Origin: Acidimicrobiales bacterium
GTDB taxonomy: Bacteria > Actinomycetota > Acidimicrobiia > Acidimicrobiales > Aldehydirespiratoraceae
Length of the DNA: 41,283 bases
NCBI GenBank assembly: GCA_029263235.1
Contig: JAJCXW010000263.1
Span: 1 to 41,283, forward strand
Direction of reading: 5' to 3'
Below, piece after piece: positions 25,752 to 33,541 of the stretch. The translations under genes and the position numbers were made by a program. Each line of letters begins with the position of its first letter. The first letter of the stretch is position 1. The notes below the pieces were generated by a model. The model did no database searches and was not told the origin of the DNA. It saw only the letters and a program-made list of their open reading frames with translations.

Positions 25752-27674
25752 TCCCGTTACACGAAGCAGCTTCCCCGGCTCACCACACCGCTTGTTCGCC
25801 ACGACGGAGAGCTTCGTCCGGCGACCTGGGATGAGGCCCTGACTCGGGTTGCCGACGGCTTCCGACACATTCGCGACCAACACGGCCCCGACGGCTTCGG
25901 CATGTTCAGTTGCTCCAAAGCGACCAACGAAATGAACTACGCGGCGCAGAAGTTCATACGCACCGCGATGGGGTCCAACAACATCGACTCCTGTAATCGA
26001 ACTTGACACGCTCCTTCGGTCGTCGGTCTGGCGACAGTGTTCGGAGCGGGTGGCGGCACCGTGTCATACGAGGAGATCGAGGAGACCGATCTCATCGTGT
26101 TGTGGGGCTCCAACGCCCGCGAGGCCCATCCGATCTTCTTCCATCATCTGATGAAGGGCCTCGACAACGGCGCCCGGATGTTTGCCGTTGATCCTCGGCG
26201 AACCAGTTCGGCGAAGTTCGCCGACGCCTGGCTCGGGCTCGACGTCGGAACCGACATCGCTCTCGCCAACGCCATCGGGCGAGAGATCATCCACGCCGAT
26301 CTTCACAATCGTGATTTCATCGCCCACAGCACCGAAGGCTTCGAGGCCTACGCGGCCGGGGTCGAGCCCTACACCCTCGACATGGCAGCCGAGGTCACGG
26401 GAGTGCCAGCGGTAGCGATCCGTGAGTTGGCTCACGCCTACGCCGGTGCCGGCACGGCCCAAATCCTCTGGACCCTCGGCATCACCGAACACCACAACGG
26501 AGTCGACAACGTCTTCGCCCTCTGCAACCTGTCACTGCTCACCGGCCACATTGGTCGTTGGGGATCGGGGTTGGTTCCGCTGCGAGGACAAAACAACGTC
26601 CAGGGCGGCGGCGACATGGGGGCGCTTCCCAACAAGCTGCCCGGGTTCGCCGACCTGGCCGACGCCGCCGATCGGGCACCGTTCGAGGCGGTCTACGGAA
26701 TGGACCTCAACCCCGTGCCCGGCCGTCACCTCACGTTGATGTTCGAGTCGATGGAGGAAGGCACCATGCGTGGCGCCTACATCATCGGTGAGAATCCAGC
26801 CGACTCCGAAGCCGATGTCGAGCGAGTCCGGCGCTTGCTGTCCGATCTCGACATCCTTGTCGTGCAGGACATCTTTCTGACCCGCACCGCCGAGATGGCC
26901 GATGTCGTTCTGCCGGCTTCGGTGGCTTGGGTCGAGAGTGAAGGCACCGTCACGTCGAGCGAGAGAAGAGTGCAGCGGGTTCGTGCCGCTGTGGCTCCAC
27001 CCGGCGAGGCCCGCGACGACATCGAGATCCTCGGCGATCTGGCCCGACGCTTGGGGGTCGAATGGGGTGATCCCACCCCCGAGGATCTCTGGGATGAGCT
27101 GCGATCACTGTCGCCGGCTCACGCTGGGATGAGCTGGGAGAGGCTCGAGTCCGAAGGAGGCCTTCAGTGGCCGTGCCCGACCGACGACCACCCCGGGAGC
27201 CCCTTCCTTCATGGTTGGCTATGGGAGGACGATCTCGGTGGACGAGGACCGGCGCCGTTCACTGTCGTTGAGCATGCCGGCCCGGCCGACGAGCTCACCG
27301 ACGAGTACCCGCTTCGTCTCACGACGGGCCGGGCCCTCGATTCCTACAACACCGGTGTGCAATCGGGAGCCATCGATTCGCCGATCCGGTACGGCGACGC
27401 CATTGAGGTCAGCCCGTCTGATGCCCGCCGACTGGGTCTGGTGGACCAAGAGAGGGTGAGGGTCAGCTCCGCCCGAGGATCGGTGGAGATGGACGTGCGC
27501 ATCCAACCCGACATACCTGAGGGCCTGACCTTCACCACGTTCCATTTTCCCGATCTGGTCGACACCAACGTTCTCACCAGCGACGCCTGGGATCGTCAAT
27601 CGGGCACGGCCGAATTCAAGGCGGCGTCGATTCGCATCGACAAGCTCGTGCGAGCCGGAGCCGGGGATGACTGA
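25743..27674 (+). CDS. fdhA: Formate dehydrogenase catalytic (molybdenum) subunit, selenocysteine-containing
   Basis: The subunit oxidises formate to CO2 at a molybdopterin/selenocysteine centre. Reading the TGA at 26004-26006 as Sec gives one 643-residue protein from GTG 25743. The site reads NNIDSCNRT-U-HAPSVVGL, the same context as the Sec (or Cys) and His of known formate dehydrogenases (U88, H89), and the frame runs on without change into FGAGGGTVSYEEIEETDLIVLWGSNAREAHP, typical molybdopterin-oxidoreductase sequence. The C-terminal dinucleotide-binding domain contains LRLTTGRALDSYNTG. The protein lacks the [4Fe-4S] N-terminal domain: it begins at TKQLPRLTTPLVRHDGEL, exactly where the product at 29412-30266 stops. 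Its end overlaps the next gene by eight bases. Sel genes are not in the window. Confidence 0.92.
26004..26048 (+). promoter_or_regulatory. Selenocysteine TGA codon and bacterial SECIS-like hairpin
   Basis: Right after the TGA (26004-26006), CGCTCC (26009-26014) pairs with GGAGCG (26043-26048). Inside this, after symmetric seven-base internal strands that allow G-U pairs, GTCG (26022-26025) pairs with CGAC (26032-26035), closing the loop GTCTGG. The apical CGGTCTGG recalls the GGUCU loop that SelB reads in E. coli fdhF. The size and distance from the TGA fit bacterial SECIS elements. Confidence 0.8.
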
Positions 27675-29415
27675 TCTTCATTTCACAGACGACCGGGCCG
27701 ACTCAACCGAGATCGAGGCCGTTGCCGCCGCCATCGGCAACGAGACGGTCGTGGTGGTCGACACCGAACGGTTGATTCGCGGTGGAACCGAGCGTCGCCA
27801 CCAGAGCCGCCATCTGCTGTTGCCGGCTCTTCACGCCTTGCAGCGAGCCAAGGGCTGGATCACTCCTGGCGGTCTCAACCATGTCGCCGATGTACTCCAG
27901 GTGCCACCGGCCGAGGCCTACGGCGTTGCCACGTTCTACGAGATGTTTCGAACCGTTGATCCCGGCCACTCCGAGTCGGTCACCCACGTGTGCGTCGACG
28001 CTGCCTGTCAGATAGCGGGCAGCGACACGTTGGGCGATGAACTTGCTGCCAAGGGAACGGCCGTACATCGGTCGCCTTGCCTTGGCCAGTGCGAACGAGC
28101 CCCGGCTCGATTTGTGCAGGGCGTGGGCACGCCCGATGAGGTACCCGCCGACTCCGAGCCGTTGGTGTTTCACCAGCAGGGCGATCCTTCGCTGCGCCTA
28201 CTCAAACGAATCGGAGTCGTCGATCCCGGGAGTCTGGATTCGTATCGGAGCAACGGTGGCTACGTGGCGCTCGATCGGGCGATCGAGATGGGCGCCGCAG
28301 CTGTGCTCGACGCCGTCGCCGATTCGGGCCTGTCGGGGAGGGGAGGAGCGGCGTTTCCCACCGGCGTGAAGTGGCGGGCGGTGGCGGCCGAGGAGGGCTG
28401 CCCCAAGCATGTTGTTGCCAACTGCGACGAGTCGGAACCGGGCACCTTCAAGGATCGTGTGGTCATGGAGAACGACCCGTTCTCGATCATCGAGTCTCTG
28501 ACCATCGCCGGCTTCGCCACGAGTGCCGAGAACGGCTGGATCTACATTCGCGGCGAATACCCGCTGGCCGCGGCCCGGCTGGAAGCCGCAATCGATCAAG
28601 CTCGCAATGCTGGCCTGCTGGGACCCGACGCGGCCGGAAGCGGCCACACGTTCGACATCGAGATCCGACGGGGTGCCGGTGCCTACATCTGTGGCGAGGA
28701 GACTGCGCTGTTCGCCTCGATCGAGGGCTTCAGAGGCGAACCCCGAAGCAAGCCTCCCTTCCCGACGACCCACGGACTGTTCGGCCAGCCGACCGCCATC
28801 AACAACCCCGAGACGTTGCTCAATGTCCTCGACATTGTCGCTCTCGGAGCCGACGAATACCGCTCCCGTGGGACCGAGAAGTCGCCGGGCACGAAACTGC
28901 TGTGTCTGAGTGGGCGGGTCGCCAATCCTGGTCTCTACGAAGTCGAGTTCGGTACATCGCTGGGCCAGGTACTCGAGTTGGCCGGAGGTCTCACCGGCAG
29001 CAGTGAGCTTCGTGCCGTGCTACTCGGTGGTGCGGCCGGGTCGTTCGTCGGCCCCGAATCGCTCGGGCTGCCCCTCACCCTGGAAGACACCCGCAACCTC
29101 GGCACCACCCTCGGCTCGGGAGTGGTCATGGCGTTCACCACCGATGTCGACATGACACCGGTCCTGATTCGGATAGCGGAGTTCTTCCGTAACGAATCAT
29201 GTGGCCAGTGTGTGCCGTGTCGCATCGGAACGCAGCGTCAACACGAGACTCTCGTTCAGGTTGGGCGAATCGGTTCGATCACCGCCGATCGCCGCCAACT
29301 CGTCGACGACATGGCCAGAGCCATGGCTGATGCATCCATCTGTGGTCTGGGCCACACCGCCTCCTCGGCCGTTTCATCGGCCTTGGCGTTGGGTCTCATC
29401 GGAGGGACGACATGA
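27667..29415 (+). CDS. NAD-linked formate dehydrogenase beta subunit (NuoE-NuoF fusion)
   Basis: The 582-residue product joins two complex-I-like modules. Residues 1-160 are a NuoE-type thioredoxin-fold [2Fe-2S] domain with ligands C109, C114, C138 and C142 (CVDAAC, CLGQC). Residues about 190-582 are a NuoF-type unit: the FMN/NADH site GRGGAAFPTGVKW (224-236), CDESEPGTFKDR, GAGAYICGEETAL, an SLBB domain, and C-terminal [4Fe-4S] ligands in ESCGQCVPC (C512, C515, C518) and ICGLGHT (C559). This is the flavin subunit that passes electrons from formate to NAD+, as in FdsB/HoxF-type enzymes. It overlaps both neighbours (8 and 4 bases), so the three genes are co-translated. The fusion itself is known in other soluble dehydrogenases. 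Confidence 0.93.
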   Translation: MTDLHFTDDRADSTEIEAVAAAIGNETVVVVDTERLIRGGTERRHQSRHLLLPALHALQRAKGWITPGGLNHVADVLQVPPAEAYGVATFYEMFRTVDPGHSESVTHVCVDAACQIAGSDTLGDELAAKGTAVHRSPCLGQCERAPARFVQGVGTPDEVPADSEPLVFHQQGDPSLRLLKRIGVVDPGSLDSYRSNGGYVALDRAIEMGAAAVLDAVADSGLSGRGGAAFPTGVKWRAVAAEEGCPKHVVANCDESEPGTFKDRVVMENDPFSIIESLTIAGFATSAENGWIYIRGEYPLAAARLEAAIDQARNAGLLGPDAAGSGHTFDIEIRRGAGAYICGEETALFASIEGFRGEPRSKPPFPTTHGLFGQPTAINNPETLLNVLDIVALGADEYRSRGTEKSPGTKLLCLSGRVANPGLYEVEFGTSLGQVLELAGGLTGSSELRAVLLGGAAGSFVGPESLGLPLTLEDTRNLGTTLGSGVVMAFTTDVDMTPVLIRIAEFFRNESCGQCVPCRIGTQRQHETLVQVGRIGSITADRRQLVDDMARAMADASICGLGHTASSAVSSALALGLIGGTT

Positions 29416-30266
29416 CATCGTCCCAGACCAGCGTGTCGCTGTCGATCGACGGCAACCAGGTGCAGGTTCCCGAAGGTACGACCATTCACAAGGCCTGCGA
29501 ATCGGCCGAGATCAACACCCCGACACTGTGTTGGGCCGAGAACCTCACCCCGGTCAATGTGTGCCGGGTCTGTGTGGTGGAAGTGGAAGGCAATCGGACT
29601 CTGGTCCCGTCGTGTGCGAGACCCGCCGAGGAAGGGATGGTCGTCCACACCGACTCCGAGCGGGTCCGGCACAGCCGCCGAATGGTGCTCGAGTTCCTCG
29701 GCTCCGGGGTCGACCTCGATCAGGCCACACCGCTCCACGAATGGATCGTGCGCTACGACGCCGACATCACCCGCTACGACCAACCCGAATTGCCGGCCGC
29801 CGTCATCGACGAGCCCATCAAGATCCAAGACGACCTCTACATACGTGACTACAACCGCTGCGTGCTCTGCTACAAGTGCGTCGAGGCCTGCGGCGATGAC
29901 GCCCAGCACACCTTTGCCATAGCGGTGGCCGGGCGCGGCTTCGACGCACGGATCTCCACTGAGTACGACGTCGAACTGCCCGAGTCGGCGTGTGTCTACT
30001 GCGGCAATTGCATCGGCGTCTGCCCCACCGGTGCCATCCAGTTCAAGACGGAGTTCGATCTTCGCCTAGCCGGTGATTGGCGACCGGACCAGCAGGAGAT
30101 CACCCGCACCGTGTGTTCGTACTGCGGCGTGGGCTGCAACCTCGAAATCCACACCCAGGACGGCCGCATCGTGAAGGCAACTTCGCCCGCCGATCATTCG
30201 GTCACCAGCGGGCACCTCTGTGTGAAGGGTCGATTCGGCTGGACCTACGTTCAACCGTCGACTTGA
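29412..30266 (+). CDS. Formate dehydrogenase iron-sulphur subunit (detached N-terminal part of the alpha subunit)
   Basis: The 284-residue product contains, in order, a plant-type [2Fe-2S] domain (C40, C51, C54, C68), two ferredoxin [4Fe-4S] motifs (CVLCYKCVEAC, 150-160, and CVYCGNCIGVC, 194-204), and the small molybdopterin-enzyme [4Fe-4S] domain (C235, C238, C242, C270, ending HLCVKGRFGW). In FdsA-type enzymes these form the first part of the catalytic chain; here they stop at WTYVQPST, just where the product of the first gene of the operon takes up. The His/Cys cluster normally found between the [2Fe-2S] and ferredoxin parts is absent: residues 80-135 contain no Cys. It joins the preceding gene by ATGA overlap and carries electrons between the Mo and flavin subunits. 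Confidence 0.92.
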   Translation: MTSSQTSVSLSIDGNQVQVPEGTTIHKACESAEINTPTLCWAENLTPVNVCRVCVVEVEGNRTLVPSCARPAEEGMVVHTDSERVRHSRRMVLEFLGSGVDLDQATPLHEWIVRYDADITRYDQPELPAAVIDEPIKIQDDLYIRDYNRCVLCYKCVEACGDDAQHTFAIAVAGRGFDARISTEYDVELPESACVYCGNCIGVCPTGAIQFKTEFDLRLAGDWRPDQQEITRTVCSYCGVGCNLEIHTQDGRIVKATSPADHSVTSGHLCVKGRFGWTYVQPST

Positions 30267-30278
30267 CCGATCGGATAA

Positions 30279-31103
30279 TCAGTCGGCGGCGATCAGAGCC
30301 ACACCACCGATGGCCCCCACCAGACCGACGACCTGCCACCAGCGAAGTCGCTCTCCCCGGATCAGCCAGTTGAGCGCTATACCCACCACCGGGTAGAGCG
30401 AACCGGTGACGGTCACCGGGCCGATCGGGCCCCGTTGGGCTCCGAGAATGATCGAGGCCACCCCGGCACTTCCGGCGACTCCGCTGATCGAACTCCATTT
30501 CACAGCGTCGCGGCCGGCGAACGGCGGTTGGCGCATCGCCAGTGCGGCGAGGGTGACGAGAACGCCGGCGGTTGCCCGCTGGGAGACGATCGGCCATACC
30601 CCGCTGTCGACCGACGTGTCGCCTCCGACGACGAACATCACCGCGAACATCGAGCCGGCGGCGAGTCCGTGGGCGATGCCCTTGGCGGGGGATTGATCGG
30701 ACCGGGTCCAGGAGGTGAGCAGGAGGGAAGCCACGCCTGCCACCATTCCGATGGTGCCCAATGTCCCCGGCCCCTCGCCGCGAGAAACGTCGACCAGAAC
30801 GGGCAACGCTGCGCCGGCCACGGCGGCGACTGGAGCGGTCACCCCCATCGAGGACACGACGTAGCCCCGCCAGAGAGTCCAGAGTGCTCCCGTGACGGCG
30901 ACGCCCGAGATGGCCCCCTTGACCATGTCGTCGGCGGTTATCGATCCGGTGAACGGAGCAATCACAAGAGCCGCGATGGCTCCGGCCCAGAACGCCGCGT
31001 TGATGGTCTGCATCGCCGTCGAACGATTGCTGGCGTGAGCCCCGAGAAAATCGCTGATGCCGATGAGGACCATGGCGGCCAGCCCGAACGTGATTCCCTC
31101 CAC
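30279..31103 (-). CDS. EamA/DMT-family permease
   Basis: The 274-residue membrane protein has about ten hydrophobic segments in two EamA halves; it opens with ITFGLAAMVLIGISDFLGA and ends RWWQVVGLVGAIGGVALIA, the usual last helix. I choose GTG 31103 because the open frame upstream runs into the amidase gene without family sequence, GGAGAG lies before it, and it then starts 16 bases after the amidase stop. Probable operon with the amidase. The second half carries SLYPVVGIALNWLIRGERLRWWQ, the conserved pre-final loop. The substrate is unknown; an exporter for an amidase product or amine is only a suggestion. The gene converges on the formate dehydrogenase operon with a 12-base gap. Confidence 0.82.
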   Translation of the reverse strand: MEGITFGLAAMVLIGISDFLGAHASNRSTAMQTINAAFWAGAIAALVIAPFTGSITADDMVKGAISGVAVTGALWTLWRGYVVSSMGVTAPVAAVAGAALPVLVDVSRGEGPGTLGTIGMVAGVASLLLTSWTRSDQSPAKGIAHGLAAGSMFAVMFVVGGDTSVDSGVWPIVSQRATAGVLVTLAALAMRQPPFAGRDAVKWSSISGVAGSAGVASIILGAQRGPIGPVTVTGSLYPVVGIALNWLIRGERLRWWQVVGLVGAIGGVALIAAD

Positions 31104-31119
31104 TAGCCCATCTCTCCGA

Positions 31120-32496
31120 TCAGACTTCTGGGTGACAGGTGTGCCAGCGGTGGCCCTGTTCGAAGTCGTGGGCGAATTGCAGGACACCGCGGTCGTCGAA
31201 CAGACGCCCGGTGATCATGAGACCGACGGGAAGACCGGCGGCCGTGAACCCGCACGGAACCGACACCGAGGGTTGGCCGGTGAAATCGAAGATGCTGGTG
31301 TTCTTGGTGGCGTGGTGCCCGTAGTCGGAAGGTCGATCGTCGATCGGAGACGACGCGATCGTGGAAGTGGGTGCAACCAGGACATCGCACTGGTCGAACA
31401 ACTCCTCGACGCGGGCTGCGAACCCCTGCCGAAAATGCTGAGCCGCTACGTATTGCGCCGCGGTGATCTCTTGATCGTTCCTCAGCTTGGCGAGAATCTC
31501 GTCGCTGAACGCTTCCGGTCGATCTCGCAGGTCGGCCTCGTGGAGCACAGCCGCCTCGGCCGACATGTGATCGATGGCCTCCGCGGCTTCGGTCAGATCG
31601 GGGATGTCGAGCTCGATGATTCTCGCCCCGCTCTGTCGAAGTGAATCCAGCGCCGTCTCGACGACCTCGGTCACATCCCGGTGTCCTTCGAAGAAGTCGC
31701 GCCGCACCACTCCGACCACAGCTCCATCGAGAGACGAGGCGGCGGGTACGAACGACCCGACGACCGGACGCGGAACCGAATAGGGGTCGGCTGGATCGTG
31801 ACCAGCGATCACATCGAGCACCAGGGCCGAGTCGCTCACGCTCCTCGTGAGCGGGCCCACATGATCCATCGACCACACAAGATCGAGTACCCCCGCCTTG
31901 CTCACCAGGCCGAACGTGGGCTTGTGGCCGACGATCCCACAGCAATGGGCCGGCTGGCGCACCGAACAACCCGTGTCGGTTCCCAGCGCTGCGTAGGCCA
32001 TGCCCGCGGCGACCGCCACGGCAGAGCCGCCGCTCGAACCTCCCGGATCGTGGTCCACCGACCACGGATTGCGTATCGGGCCGAAGAACGGATTGATGCT
32101 GGTGACGCCGTAGGCCAGCTCGTGCAGCCCGGTCTTGCCCAGCAGAACCGCCCCTGCTTCGCGTAGACGGCCGACGACGGACGCGTCTTGATCCGGGATC
32201 CAGTTGTCGTGGAGTCTCGACCCGCCGGTGGTGAGCGTGCCCTCGGTTGCGAAGAGGTCCTTCACCGCGATCGGAATGCCGTGGAGGGGGCCTCGGTCGT
32301 GGCCCGAAGCCAGCTCGGCGTCGGCCCGTCGGGCGTCGTCACGCGCCATGTCGGGGGTGACGGTTATGAAGGCGTTGAGAGTGGGGTCGAGCAGCTCGAT
32401 GCGGCCGAGCATTAGTTCGGTGAGCTCGCAGGAAGTGACGTCCCCAGACCTGAGTTTGGTCCCCACTTCTGTGATCGTCTCGAAGTGCACTGCCAT
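31120..32496 (-). CDS. Amidase-signature family hydrolase
   Basis: The 458-residue product is a cytoplasmic amidase with the Ser-cisSer-Lys triad: Lys in IAVKDLF, the Gly/Ser loop DPGGSSGGSAVAVAAG, and the nucleophile in GTDTGCSVRQPAHCCGIVGHKPTFG. The last motif has C where most members have G (GTDTGGS), next to the catalytic serine, which is a mild deviation. GTPSVSVPCGFTAAGLPVGLMI-like sequence (QPSVSVPCGFTAAGLPVGL) closes the fold as usual. The start is ATG 32496; the longer frame to 32733 crosses the divergent promoter region. It hydrolyses a C-N amide, but family sequence does not predict the substrate. It is followed by a DMT permease, and another lies divergently, a grouping that suggests uptake or export of an amide or amine. 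Confidence 0.9.
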   Translation of the reverse strand: MAVHFETITEVGTKLRSGDVTSCELTELMLGRIELLDPTLNAFITVTPDMARDDARRADAELASGHDRGPLHGIPIAVKDLFATEGTLTTGGSRLHDNWIPDQDASVVGRLREAGAVLLGKTGLHELAYGVTSINPFFGPIRNPWSVDHDPGGSSGGSAVAVAAGMAYAALGTDTGCSVRQPAHCCGIVGHKPTFGLVSKAGVLDLVWSMDHVGPLTRSVSDSALVLDVIAGHDPADPYSVPRPVVGSFVPAASSLDGAVVGVVRRDFFEGHRDVTEVVETALDSLRQSGARIIELDIPDLTEAAEAIDHMSAEAAVLHEADLRDRPEAFSDEILAKLRNDQEITAAQYVAAQHFRQGFAARVEELFDQCDVLVAPTSTIASSPIDDRPSDYGHHATKNTSIFDFTGQPSVSVPCGFTAAGLPVGLMITGRLFDDRGVLQFAHDFEQGHRWHTCHPEV

Positions 32497-32533
32497 TGTT
32501 GGGCCCCCGACCCGTTCGCACATCGGATGTCGC

Positions 32534-32575
32534 TCGTACAATCCCGAACGTGCACGTGGTCCCCGAAATCGTACA
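32534..32575. promoter_or_regulatory. Divergent control region between amidase and DMT permease
   Basis: Two direct copies of TCGTACA (32534-32540 and 32569-32575), 35 bases apart, flank a perfect 10-base palindrome ACGTGCACGT (32548-32557). TACAAT (32537-32542) could serve as -10 for the rightward permease gene, and TACGAT on the minus strand (32568-32573) for the amidase. This looks like a shared operator but has no known match here. Confidence 0.35.
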
Positions 32576-32626
32576 GCCCCGACTCGGTCCCCCCTGTCGA
32601 AGGTCAGAGCTGATGGGGAGGTCGGA

Positions 32627-33529
32627 GTGAACGAAGCGTCGACCACCTCCATGTCCCGCCTGGCCCTGGCCGCTGCGATCAGCACCATGTTCATGTGGGC
32701 GTTCGGCCTTGTCGCCGTCAAGTCGGTCGACATGCCGGGTGTCCAGATAGCGTTCTGGCGGGTGGTGCTGGCCGCACTTGCCTATCTGGTGGTGCTCCGG
32801 GTGACCGGGAGGCGACTGACGGTCGCGCATCTTCGGCTGACGGCACTGCCGGCTCTGGCCTTCTCGATCGAAGTAGCGGTGTTCTTCGTGGCGCTCAAGC
32901 TCACCACGGTGGCCAACGCCACGATCATCGGAGCAATGCAGCCGCTCGTACTCATGCTCGTGGCGTCTCGCCGGTTTGGCGAACGGGTGTCCGCGGTGGT
33001 GGTTCTGTCGGGTGCTGTCGCTCTTGTCGGGGTTGGACTTGTCGTGTTCGGTTCGTCGCTCGACGCGACATGGAGTCTGGAGGGAGATCTGCTGGCGGTG
33101 CTGGCCATGGTCCTGTTCGCCGCCTATTTCGCGATGGCCAAACAGGCCAGGAACAAGATTCCGGCTCTCGAGTTCCAAGCCGGGATTTGGGTCATCGGGG
33201 CGTTCGTGTTGCTCCCGGTCTCGCTGATCGACGAAGGCGGCCTCTACCTCCCGACCGGCTGGAATTGGGCATGGATGGCCCTGCTGGTGCTGATTCCCGG
33301 CACCGGACATCTGTTGATGAACTGGGCCCACAGTCGGGTGAGGCTGGTGACCGCATCGATGCTGACTCTCGCTGTGCCCGTCCTGTCGACCGCGGCCGCG
33401 GTGGTCTTTCTCGACGAGTCGGCAGCGGTTGCGCAATGGGTCGGCATGGCTGTCGTTCTCGGAGCCCTCGCGATGGTGATAAAACGCGAGACTGAAGTTC
33501 CTGATCCGATCGAGGCCCAAGTTCAGTAA
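32627..33529 (+). CDS. EamA/DMT-family permease
   Basis: This 300-residue, ten-helix permease starts at GTG 32627 after GGGGAG (32615-32620); the open frame further upstream lies antisense to the amidase gene. Its first half opens ALAAAISTMFMWAFGLVAVKSVDMPGVQIAFWRVVLAAL and its second ends MLTLAVPVLSTAAAVVFLDESAAVAQWVGMAVVLGALAMVI, both classic EamA patterns. It ends 12 bases before the molybdenum hydroxylase operon and may be its first gene. If so, it could move the substrate or product of that pathway; no substrate can be named from sequence. Confidence 0.85.
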   Translation: MNEASTTSMSRLALAAAISTMFMWAFGLVAVKSVDMPGVQIAFWRVVLAALAYLVVLRVTGRRLTVAHLRLTALPALAFSIEVAVFFVALKLTTVANATIIGAMQPLVLMLVASRRFGERVSAVVVLSGAVALVGVGLVVFGSSLDATWSLEGDLLAVLAMVLFAAYFAMAKQARNKIPALEFQAGIWVIGAFVLLPVSLIDEGGLYLPTGWNWAWMALLVLIPGTGHLLMNWAHSRVRLVTASMLTLAVPVLSTAAAVVFLDESAAVAQWVGMAVVLGALAMVIKRETEVPDPIEAQVQ

Positions 33530-33541
33530 GGAGTCTCCCCG

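Noticed and set aside
26037-27674. Separate gene for the C-terminal formate dehydrogenase part, with the upstream part as a pseudogene
   Set aside because: Conservation is continuous across the TGA, the codon lies at the known Sec/Cys site, and a SECIS-like hairpin follows.
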